DNA of 64,000 nucleotides. Source: Conexibacter sp. CPCC 206217 (GTDB taxonomy: Bacteria; Actinomycetota; Thermoleophilia; Solirubrobacterales; Solirubrobacteraceae). The stretch's first letter is position 1. Each line of letters opens with the position of its first letter. The notes under the pieces were generated by a model. It had not been told where the DNA came from. It ran no database searches and worked only from the letters and a program-made list of their open reading frames with translations. Positions 58,041 through 64,000 of the stretch are shown piece by piece. The stretch is from positions 1-64,000 of the forward strand of contig NZ_JAUTDO010000007.1 of NCBI RefSeq assembly GCF_030646165.1. Reading direction: 5' to 3'. The position numbers and the translations under genes are program-made.

Positions 58041-59281
58041 ACTTCGAATTGGACCCAGAGCTGGTCGCGCTGCGCGACCGCGTGACCGCGTTCGTGCGCG
58101 ACGTCGCGATTCCCGCCGAGGCGCGCGACACCGGCACCCACGGCGTCGACGACGAGCTGCGCGCCGAGCTGCAGGCGGCCGCGCGCACGGCGGGCGTGTT
58201 CGCGCCGCAGGTGCCGCGCGAGTGGGGCGGCCTCGGGCTCGACATGCGCTCCGTCGCGGTCGTCTTCGAGGCGGCCGGTTACAGCGTGCTGGGGCCGCAT
58301 GCGCTCAACTGCGCGGCGCCCGACGAGGGCAACATGCACCTGCTGCACGTCGTCGCGACGGCCGAGCAGAAGGAGCGCTTCCTCGCGCCGCTGGCGGCGG
58401 GCGACGTGCGCTCGTGCTTCGCGATGACCGAGCCGGCGCCCGGCGCCGGCTCGGACCCGTCGATGCTCGCGACGACCGCGACGCGCGTCGACGGCGGCTG
58501 GCGGATCGACGGGCGCAAGTGGTTCATCACCGGGGCGGAGGACGCGGCCTTCACGATCTGCATGGCGCTCGCACCGGAGGGCGCGACGATGTTCCTGATC
58601 GACGCCGACAACCCCGGCTGGCACGTCGAGCGCGTCGTCGACTCGCTCGACCGCGGCTTCGCCGGCGGTCACGCGGAGGTCGTCTTCGACGGCTGCGTCG
58701 TCGGCGACGAGGCGGTTCTCGGCGCTGTCGGCGAGGGCTTCAGATACGCCCAGGTGCGGCTCGCGCCGGCGCGGCTGACGCACTGCATGCGCTGGCTCGG
58801 CGCGGCGCAGCGCGCGCTCGACGTCGCGCTCGACCGCGCTTCGGAGCGCGAGGCGTTCGGGTCGAAGCTGGGCGAGCTCGGGATGGTGCAGGAGCGGATC
58901 GCGGAGTCGGTGATCGACATCGAGACGAGCCGCCTGCTGATCTGGCGCTGCGCCTGGGCGCTGGATCGCGGCGAGCCGGCCCGCCACGAGTCGTCGATCG
59001 CGAAGGCGCACGTCGGCGAGGCCGTCTGGCGCGTGGTCGACCGCGCGGTGCAGATCTGCGGCGCGCTCGGCGTCTCCGGCGACGCCCCGCTCGCCGCCCT
59101 CCTGCGCGAGGTCCGCCCGTTCCGCATCTACGACGGCCCGACCGAGACCCACCGCTGGGCGATCGCGCGCCGGACGCTGCGGCAGCGGGAGCGGGCTGTG
59201 GGGGAGCAGAACGGTTCGCTCGCGGCGGCCGGCGGCAGCGGCGCGGCCGGCAGCGCCGCGGCCGGCGGGAGCGGCGCGTGA
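58034..59281 (+). CDS. Acyl-CoA dehydrogenase (ACAD10/11-like partner)
   Basis: This 415-residue enzyme begins IDFELDPELVALRDRVTAF and has CFAMTEPAPGAGSDPSMLAT and WRIDGRKWFITGAEDAAFTI. The C-terminal helix motif reads ICGALGVSGDAPLAALLREV, so the usual catalytic Glu segment is changed, as in the ACAD10/11 branch. A Gly/Ala/Ser tail (GGSGAAGSAAAGGSGA) follows, resembling a linker toward the kinase encoded next. The GTG start lies in the second copy of a 19-bp repeat. The kinase gene overlaps its stop by four bases. Confidence 0.85.
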   Translation: MIDFELDPELVALRDRVTAFVRDVAIPAEARDTGTHGVDDELRAELQAAARTAGVFAPQVPREWGGLGLDMRSVAVVFEAAGYSVLGPHALNCAAPDEGNMHLLHVVATAEQKERFLAPLAAGDVRSCFAMTEPAPGAGSDPSMLATTATRVDGGWRIDGRKWFITGAEDAAFTICMALAPEGATMFLIDADNPGWHVERVVDSLDRGFAGGHAEVVFDGCVVGDEAVLGAVGEGFRYAQVRLAPARLTHCMRWLGAAQRALDVALDRASEREAFGSKLGELGMVQERIAESVIDIETSRLLIWRCAWALDRGEPARHESSIAKAHVGEAVWRVVDRAVQICGALGVSGDAPLAALLREVRPFRIYDGPTETHRWAIARRTLRQRERAVGEQNGSLAAAGGSGAAGSAAAGGSGA

Positions 59282-60378
59282 GCGCGGCCGGCACTCCCGT
59301 CGCCGGCGCCGACGTCGTCCGCACCGCTTCGGAGGCGGCGCGCGCGAGGCGGGAGCCGCTGCTCGTGTTGGAGCCGCTGGAGGCCCTGCTCGACGCGGCG
59401 TCGATCGGTGCGGGGCCGCTGGAGGCGACGCCGATCGGCGACGGGCACTCGAACGTGACCTACCTGCTGCGGCGCGGCGAGACGCGGGTCGTGCTGCGGC
59501 GCCCGCCGCGCGGTCCGCTGCCGCCGTCCGCGCACGACGTGCTGCGCGAGGCGCGGCTGCTCGCGCGGCTGCGGCCGGCGGGCGTGCGCGTGCCCGAGGT
59601 GCTGTGCACGTGCGAGGACGCCGACGTGATCGGCGCCCCGTTCTACGTGATGGCGCACATCGACGGTCACGTCCTGTCGAGCGCCGCGCCGGGCGGCGAT
59701 CTGCTCACCCGCCCAGCCGACCGTGCCGCGATCGGCGCGGAGCTGGTCGACGCGCTCGCCGAGCTGCACGCGGTCGACCTGAGGGCGAGCGGACTCGACG
59801 GCTTCGGCGCCCCGAGCGGCTACCTCGAGCGTCAGCTGCGCCGCTTCGGCGGCCTGCTGGAGGCGACCGCGACGCGCCCCCTGCCGCTGCTGGAGCAGGT
59901 CGCCGCCTGGCTCGCCGACAACCGTCCAGCCTCGCCCGCCACGACGGTCGTCCACGGCGACTACCGCCTCGGCAACGCGATGTTCGCGCTGAGCGGTGTG
60001 CCGCGCCTCGCGGCGATCCTCGACTGGGAGCTGGCCGCGCTCGGCGATCCGCTCGCGGACCTCGGCTACCTGACCGCGATGTGGGCGCAGCCGGGCGACG
60101 CGCCGAACCCGATGCTCGACCTGTCGGCGCTGACGCGCGAGCCGGGCTTCCCCACGCGCGAGCAACTCGCCGCGCGCTACGCCGAACGGACCGGCCGCGA
60201 CACGCGCGACCTGCGCTGGTACCAGGTGCTGGCGATCTGGAAGTCGGCGATCTTCCTCGAGGGCAGCTACCGCCGCTTCCTCGCCGGCTCGACCGACGAC
60301 ACGTACTTCGCGCGCCTCGGCGTCGGCGTCCCCGCGCTCGCGCAAGCGGCGTGGCAGCGTACGCGCGACGTCGGCTAG
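59278..60378 (+). CDS. APH-family phosphotransferase (ACAD10/11 kinase-domain-like)
   Basis: The 366-residue kinase has GDGHSNVTYLLRRGETRVVL near 54-73, the catalytic loop VVHGDYRLGNAMF near 221-233 and ILDWELAALGDPLADLGYL with the metal-binding Asp near 243. This is the form found in LvaA-type and ACAD10/11 kinases that phosphorylate 4-hydroxyacyl-CoA. Together with the adjacent dehydrogenase it could convert 4-hydroxyacyl-CoA via 4-phosphoacyl-CoA to an enoyl-CoA; this is inference from the family pair. The GTG start is inside the dehydrogenase stop. Confidence 0.87.
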   Translation: MSAAGTPVAGADVVRTASEAARARREPLLVLEPLEALLDAASIGAGPLEATPIGDGHSNVTYLLRRGETRVVLRRPPRGPLPPSAHDVLREARLLARLRPAGVRVPEVLCTCEDADVIGAPFYVMAHIDGHVLSSAAPGGDLLTRPADRAAIGAELVDALAELHAVDLRASGLDGFGAPSGYLERQLRRFGGLLEATATRPLPLLEQVAAWLADNRPASPATTVVHGDYRLGNAMFALSGVPRLAAILDWELAALGDPLADLGYLTAMWAQPGDAPNPMLDLSALTREPGFPTREQLAARYAERTGRDTRDLRWYQVLAIWKSAIFLEGSYRRFLAGSTDDTYFARLGVGVPALAQAAWQRTRDVG

Positions 60379-60442
60379 CCGGCGTCGCGCGTACGCCGCG
60401 CAGCGGCTCGCTCGGGATCCGACGCGCCGTCGGACGAGGCCA

Positions 60443-60466
60443 CCGGCGGGCCGGCGGGCCGGCGGG
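60443..60466. repeat. Three tandem copies of CCGGCGGG
   Basis: A perfect 8-bp unit is repeated three times in the 108-bp gap between convergent kinase and diguanylate cyclase genes. It continues into CCCGGCG and may fold as part of a terminator; otherwise the gap holds nothing notable. Confidence 0.8.
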
Positions 60467-60486
60467 CCCGGCGTCGCTGAGCGGCG

Positions 60487-61512
60487 CTACGACGGAACGT
60501 TCGGACCCGCGACGCGAACGGTGTCGCGGCCGGCGGCCTTGGCGCGGTACAGCGCCGCGTCGGCGGCCGCGATGAGCGCTTCCGCGCCCTGCTCGACGTC
60601 GGCCGATGCCGCGATGCCGATGCTGATCGTGAAGGGAACGTCCGCCGCCGCGGAGGTCGACGCGACCTGGCGGCGGATGGCGTCGGAGTACACGGCGGCG
60701 GCATCGGCGTCCGCGTCGGCGAGCGCGACCGCGAACTCGTCTCCGCCGAGGCGGCCGAACACGTCGCCGCGGCGTAGCCGACCGGTGACCGTCGTTGCCA
60801 GCACCTTCAGCGCCTCGTCGCCGGCGGCGTGGCCGTCGCGGTCGTTGATCGCCTTGAAGTGGTCGATGTCGATCGCGACGACCGTCGTCGACTGCTCGCG
60901 TCGCCCGATCGCGAGACCGACGTGTTCGACGAAGGCACGTCGGTTGAACGCGCCCGTGAGGGGGTCCTCGCGCGCGAGCGTCTCCAAGCGGCCGACGAGC
61001 GTGTCGACCCGTTCCTTGAGCGCGATCGCACAGAGCAGCAGGCCCGCGCCGACGATCGCGACGGTCAGCCACAGGATCGCGCGCGGCGCGTCGGTCACGA
61101 CCCAGGGCAGGATCGCGCCGAAGCTGCCGATCGTCACCAGATAGGTCAGCAGCGCCTCGCGCCGGCGCAGGAACGAGCCGGCGGTCAGCAGCGGCCAGGC
61201 GTAGAACATCGGTGTGAGCGCGAGCGGCGGGTCGAGCACCGCGACGGTCGTCACGGTGAGCGCCGCGATCGGGAAGGCCGCCAGCAGCACGCGGTCGTCG
61301 ACGTCGTGCCATGCCAGCATCAATGCGGCGACCGCGGCCGTGAACGCGATCGCGCCGACGGTGAAGAGCCGCTGCCGCTCCGTTCCGCCGTCGGTCAGCA
61401 GCGCCAGTGCGAGGCTCACCGCGGCCGCGCCGTAGATGCCCGCGTGCATCTGACGGATCAGCCGCCGGATCGAGCCGGACGCGAACGGACTGGTGAAGGG
61501 ATAGGGGTTCAC
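60487..61512 (-). CDS. Membrane-anchored diguanylate cyclase (GGDEF)
   Basis: The 341-residue protein has about five to six transmembrane helices in the first 165 residues and a GGDEF domain. The catalytic domain shows DPLTGAFNRRAF, VAIDIDHFKAINDRDGHAAG and the active-site RLGGDEFAV near 277. It would make cyclic di-GMP. The inhibitory RxxD site is not evident just before GGDEF. The start is GTG 61512 with a weak ribosome site; ATG near 61449 is an alternative. It is not obviously linked to the catabolic genes. Confidence 0.88.
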   Translation of the reverse strand: MNPYPFTSPFASGSIRRLIRQMHAGIYGAAAVSLALALLTDGGTERQRLFTVGAIAFTAAVAALMLAWHDVDDRVLLAAFPIAALTVTTVAVLDPPLALTPMFYAWPLLTAGSFLRRREALLTYLVTIGSFGAILPWVVTDAPRAILWLTVAIVGAGLLLCAIALKERVDTLVGRLETLAREDPLTGAFNRRAFVEHVGLAIGRREQSTTVVAIDIDHFKAINDRDGHAAGDEALKVLATTVTGRLRRGDVFGRLGGDEFAVALADADADAAAVYSDAIRRQVASTSAAADVPFTISIGIAASADVEQGAEALIAAADAALYRAKAAGRDTVRVAGPNVPS

Positions 61513-61650
61513 TGGCGAAAGGGAGATGACGTCGACCGGCGTGTCATCTCATGCCCTCCATCGGCAGATTCAAGCCTGTCCTGAAAACGGCCGTCGACTC
61601 GCGGTCGAGCGATCGGCTCGCTGCCGCAGCGCAGAATCCGCGCCGTCGCA

Positions 61651-61656
61651 TATCGT
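61651..61656 (+). promoter_or_regulatory. -10 (TATCGT) of a leaderless transcript
   Basis: TATCGT ends 10 bases before the ATG at 61667, and no ribosome site is present, so the mRNA probably starts at or near the start codon. Confidence 0.45.
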
Positions 61657-61666
61657 GGGCGGCGTC

Positions 61667-62827
61667 ATGGGTGTCGCGGTCGTCAACATCGGTCGTTCGC
61701 ACGTGGGCGATCTGGCCGGCACGCCGCTGGCCGGCGACGCGCTCGTCTGCTCCGACGGCGCGGTCGCCTGGATCGGCGACTCGGCGCAGGTCGCGCGCGG
61801 CGAGCACGAGCGGGTGCTGGACGCCGGCGGCGCGGGCGTCGTGCCCGGCCTGATCGACTCGCACGTGCACGTCACCTTCGGCGACTACACGCCGCGGCAG
61901 CAGACGGTCGGCTATCTGGAGAGCTATCTGCACGGCGGGATGACGCGCGCGATCACGGCGAGCGAGGTGCACGTGCCGGGGCGCCCGAGCGATCCGGCCG
62001 GCGTGAAGGCGCTGGCGATCGCCGCGCAGCGCTGCTTCGCGGACCACCGGCCGGGCGGGGTGACCGTCCACGCCGGCTCGGTGATCCTGGAGCCGGGCCT
62101 GACGCGCGCGGATTTCGACGAGCTGCGCGCGCAGGGGGTGTGGCTGGCGAAAGCGGGCTTCGGCGCGTTCGACGGTCCGCTCGGCTACGTGCCGGTGGCG
62201 CAGGCTGCGCGGGCCGCCGGGTTGCTGGTGACCTGTCACACGGGCGGCGGCTCGATCCCCGGCTCGCTCGACCGGATCGACGCGAGCGCCGTGATCGCGA
62301 TGGGCGCGCACGTGTCGTTCCACGTCAACGGCGGCCCGACCGCGATGAGCGCCTCCGACAACGAGAAGATCGTGGTCGAGGGCGGCGACGTCGCGTTGCA
62401 GCTCGCGATGGCGGGGAACCTCCGCTCCGCGCTCGACATCTGCCGGCTGGTGCGCGAGCACGACAGAGCCGACCGCCTGCTGATCTCGACCGACACGCCG
62501 ACCGGGACCGGTGTCGTGCCGCTCGGCATGTTCCACCTGATCGCCGAGCTGGTCTCGCTCGACGGTCTCCCGGTCGAGCTGGCGATCGCGGCGGCGACCG
62601 GCAGCGTCGGCCGTGTCTACGGTCTCGACGCGGGCGTGCTGGAGGTGGGGCGGCCCGCGGATCTGCTGGTCCTCGACGCGCCGCTGGGGTCGGCCGGCGA
62701 CGACTGGGCCGGCGCGCTGCAGGTCGGCGACGTGCCCGGGATCGGCGCGGCGATCACCGCCGGCGAGGTCCGCTACACCAAGAGCCGCAACACCCCGGCG
62801 CCGAAGCGGGCGGCGCGGGAGCTGTGA
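61667..62827 (+). CDS. Amidohydrolase family protein (imidazolonepropionase/enamidase-like)
   Basis: The 386-residue TIM-barrel hydrolase has LDAGGAGVVPGLIDSHVHVT with the metal-binding HxH near 65, a Lys candidate in WLAKAGFGAF, His ligands in VTCHTGGG and VSFHVNGG, and the closing Asp in LISTDTPTGTG. PLGMFHLIAELV, then GVLEVGRPADLLVLD at the end, is typical of the family. HVNGGPTAMSASDNEKIV recalls enamidase of nicotinate degradation, which is a tentative match. ATG 61667 is chosen because a -10 sits directly upstream; longer in-frame starts would lie before the promoter. Confidence 0.8.
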   Translation: MGVAVVNIGRSHVGDLAGTPLAGDALVCSDGAVAWIGDSAQVARGEHERVLDAGGAGVVPGLIDSHVHVTFGDYTPRQQTVGYLESYLHGGMTRAITASEVHVPGRPSDPAGVKALAIAAQRCFADHRPGGVTVHAGSVILEPGLTRADFDELRAQGVWLAKAGFGAFDGPLGYVPVAQAARAAGLLVTCHTGGGSIPGSLDRIDASAVIAMGAHVSFHVNGGPTAMSASDNEKIVVEGGDVALQLAMAGNLRSALDICRLVREHDRADRLLISTDTPTGTGVVPLGMFHLIAELVSLDGLPVELAIAAATGSVGRVYGLDAGVLEVGRPADLLVLDAPLGSAGDDWAGALQVGDVPGIGAAITAGEVRYTKSRNTPAPKRAAREL

Positions 62828-62919
62828 ACCGGCTCGGTCAGCTGAGCGCTGCTCGCCGGCGACGCAGCATCGCCTGAAGCCTTAGGTGGCGTTCAGACTC
62901 GTTTGGAAGGGTCCGGCCC

Positions 62920-63318
62920 ATGCGGTTGAAGGCGTTCTATTCCGAGCGGGTCCGGCGTGAGTCCAGCGAGCGGGATCTCGGGCTGGCCTGGCGCTCCGCG
63001 GACGGGATGTCGTATCGGGCGGCGTGGATCGAGGACACCGACGAGATCTACACGGTCGCCCACCGCACCGAGGACGGCCGTGGCGGCGAGGTCGAGCTGC
63101 TCGGCACCGTCCCCGCCGACGATCTCGCCAGCGCGCTGGACGGCTGGCAGGAGGTCTGCGGCACCGAACGCTCCTACGAGTGGCTGCTCGCGCGCGTGGG
63201 CCAGGCCGCGCAGGCGGCTCCCCAGCGCCCACCGCGCCCGCGCCGCCGCCGCGCCGCCCGCAGCGCCGTCGCGCGCATGCTGCTCGCGAACCCGCTGCGC
63301 CCACCGCTCGGCGCCTGA
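62920..63318 (+). CDS. Hypothetical protein, 132 residues
   Basis: I do not recognise this protein. It starts MRLKAFYSERVRRESSERD, has an acidic central beta-rich stretch (YRAAWIEDTDEIYTVAHRTE, VELLGTVPADDLASALDGWQ) and ends with a proline/arginine-rich tail (PPRPRRRRAARSAVARM). Codon periodicity and a GGAAGGG ribosome site support it as a gene. The basic tail might bind nucleic acid or membrane. TTAGGT about 35 bases upstream may be a -10. No link to its neighbours is evident. Confidence 0.6.
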   Translation: MRLKAFYSERVRRESSERDLGLAWRSADGMSYRAAWIEDTDEIYTVAHRTEDGRGGEVELLGTVPADDLASALDGWQEVCGTERSYEWLLARVGQAAQAAPQRPPRPRRRRAARSAVARMLLANPLRPPLGA

Positions 63319-63382
63319 GCGCGGCTGAGAGCCGGGACCGGCGCCACCGGGGCGTTGAACGTGACGACGTTCGTCGCGGCGC

Positions 63383-63874
63383 TCAAGCCTGTGCGAGCGC
63401 GGCGCGCGCCGTGCGCGCCCATGCCTTGATCGCGGACCAGTCCCGGTTGTCGGACGGCGGCAGCTGGTTCATCGGGTGGGGCAGCCGGTGTGGGACGATC
63501 ACGCCGCCGAAGATCGCGATCGCGCACGTGCGCAGTCCGGGCAGCTGGGCCAGCGAGGCGTCGAGCTGCCTGCGCGAGCGTGCCCACTCGTCCGGATCGT
63601 TCTTGATCGGCCCGAGCGCGAAGATCGCCAGCGGCACCTGTTGGAGCGTCTCGTGATGCCGTCTGAGGAACAGCATCGCCTCCTGCTGCAGCGCCGCGCG
63701 ATAGATCGACCCGCCGAGCACGACGCCTTTGAAGCCGGTCAGGTCCTTCGCCTCCAGCACGGGCCGCATCGCCGCCGGCTCCCCGTCGGTGTCGAAGATC
63801 CGCTTGACGGTTTCGGCGACCTCGCGGGTCGACCCGTTTCTGCTGGCGTATGCGATGAGGATCGACGGCGGCAT
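63383..63874 (-). CDS. Flavodoxin-domain protein (HemG-like)
   Basis: A 163-residue protein with the FMN-binding loop ILIAYASRNGSTREVAETV at the N-terminus and VVLGGSIYRAALQQEAMLFL in the middle, followed by AIFALGPIKNDPDEW and FGGVI. This is the pattern of flavodoxin-fold proteins related to menaquinone-dependent protoporphyrinogen oxidase HemG. Similar proteins occur in hypoxia-type gene sets. ATG 63874 is chosen because similarity begins there; the longer frame upstream has no family-like sequence. Partner enzymes are not encoded nearby. Confidence 0.82.
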   Translation of the reverse strand: MPPSILIAYASRNGSTREVAETVKRIFDTDGEPAAMRPVLEAKDLTGFKGVVLGGSIYRAALQQEAMLFLRRHHETLQQVPLAIFALGPIKNDPDEWARSRRQLDASLAQLPGLRTCAIAIFGGVIVPHRLPHPMNQLPPSDNRDWSAIKAWARTARAALAQA

Positions 63875-64000
63875 CCGGATGCGTCTCGATTCGTTCGGGG
63901 CGCCCGCCGAGCGACCGCCGGCGCCGGTTCTGCAGACACGATCGGACGCTTGCCCGGCATACCGTAGACGCGCCTGCTTCAACTGGCCGGTCGTTGGACG

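Noticed and set aside
63962..63976. CCGTAGACGCGCCTG, resembling the stress-gene box, at the right edge
   Set aside because: No TAGCGT lies about 60 bases along the minus strand toward the flavodoxin gene; a plus-strand target would lie outside the window, so it cannot be supported.
1..64000. CRISPR arrays, insertion sequences, tRNA and rRNA genes
   Set aside because: Looked for regular repeat-spacer patterns, transposase motifs, terminal inverted repeats and RNA-gene signatures; none was seen.

Overview
The window is a very GC-rich actinobacterial chromosome segment. Gene ends typically overlap by 1-4 bases (ATGA, GTGA, TGATG), starts are often GTG or TTG, and several genes look leaderless. 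A mycofactocin-type dehydrogenase, a catabolic load of P450s, acyl-CoA dehydrogenases and crotonases, and a DosR-like stress block suggest a soil actinobacterium, possibly Solirubrobacterales/Conexibacter-like. That placement is inference; no rRNA, tRNA, CRISPR array or insertion sequence was seen.

Region 1 (1-9.9 kb) resembles the hypoxia/dormancy (DosR) gene sets of actinobacteria. It holds a GAF sensor kinase cut by the window edge, a P1B-type ATPase, a phosphotransferase/AAA kinase fusion, two tandem-domain universal stress proteins, an ABC-2 exporter, an FAD oxidoreductase and a shortened PEP-synthase-like protein. Three promoters here share a 15-bp imperfect palindrome placed 60-61 bp before a TAGCGT hexamer.

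Region 2 (9.9-44.6 kb) is a catabolic island. It contains three cytochrome P450s with a 2Fe-2S ferredoxin, a seven-iron ferredoxin and an FprA-type reductase; two acetoacetate-decarboxylase-fold proteins; a SnoaL-like protein; a mycofactocin-type SDR; a sugar-type ABC importer; an acyl-CoA ligase; a HyuA/HyuB pair; a muconolactone-isomerase-like protein; two paralogues of a family I do not recognise; and beta-oxidation enzymes. Candidate regulators are a GAF/winged-helix protein and a GntR repressor. About a dozen promoters carry a related AT-rich element centred on (G/A)TTAT, suggesting one regulon. Cyclic terpenoid or alicyclic ketone breakdown is a reasonable guess for the substrate.

Region 3 (45-56.5 kb) is one long operon: lipoprotein binding protein, ABC ATPase, two permeases, SDR, a 6-oxocamphor-hydrolase-like crotonase, TPP-dependent E1 alpha and beta, lipoyl E2 and an acyl-CoA ligase. 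Read in order it suggests import, oxidation of an alcohol to a (di)ketone, hydrolytic C-C cleavage, oxidative decarboxylation and CoA activation. I know of no described pathway with this exact set.

Region 4 (56.5-64 kb) holds a TetR repressor divergent from an SDR / acyl-CoA dehydrogenase / APH-type kinase operon. The last two resemble the two halves of ACAD10/11-type 4-hydroxyacyl-CoA enzymes. After it come a diguanylate cyclase, an imidazolonepropionase/enamidase-like amidohydrolase, a small unknown protein and a flavodoxin-domain protein.
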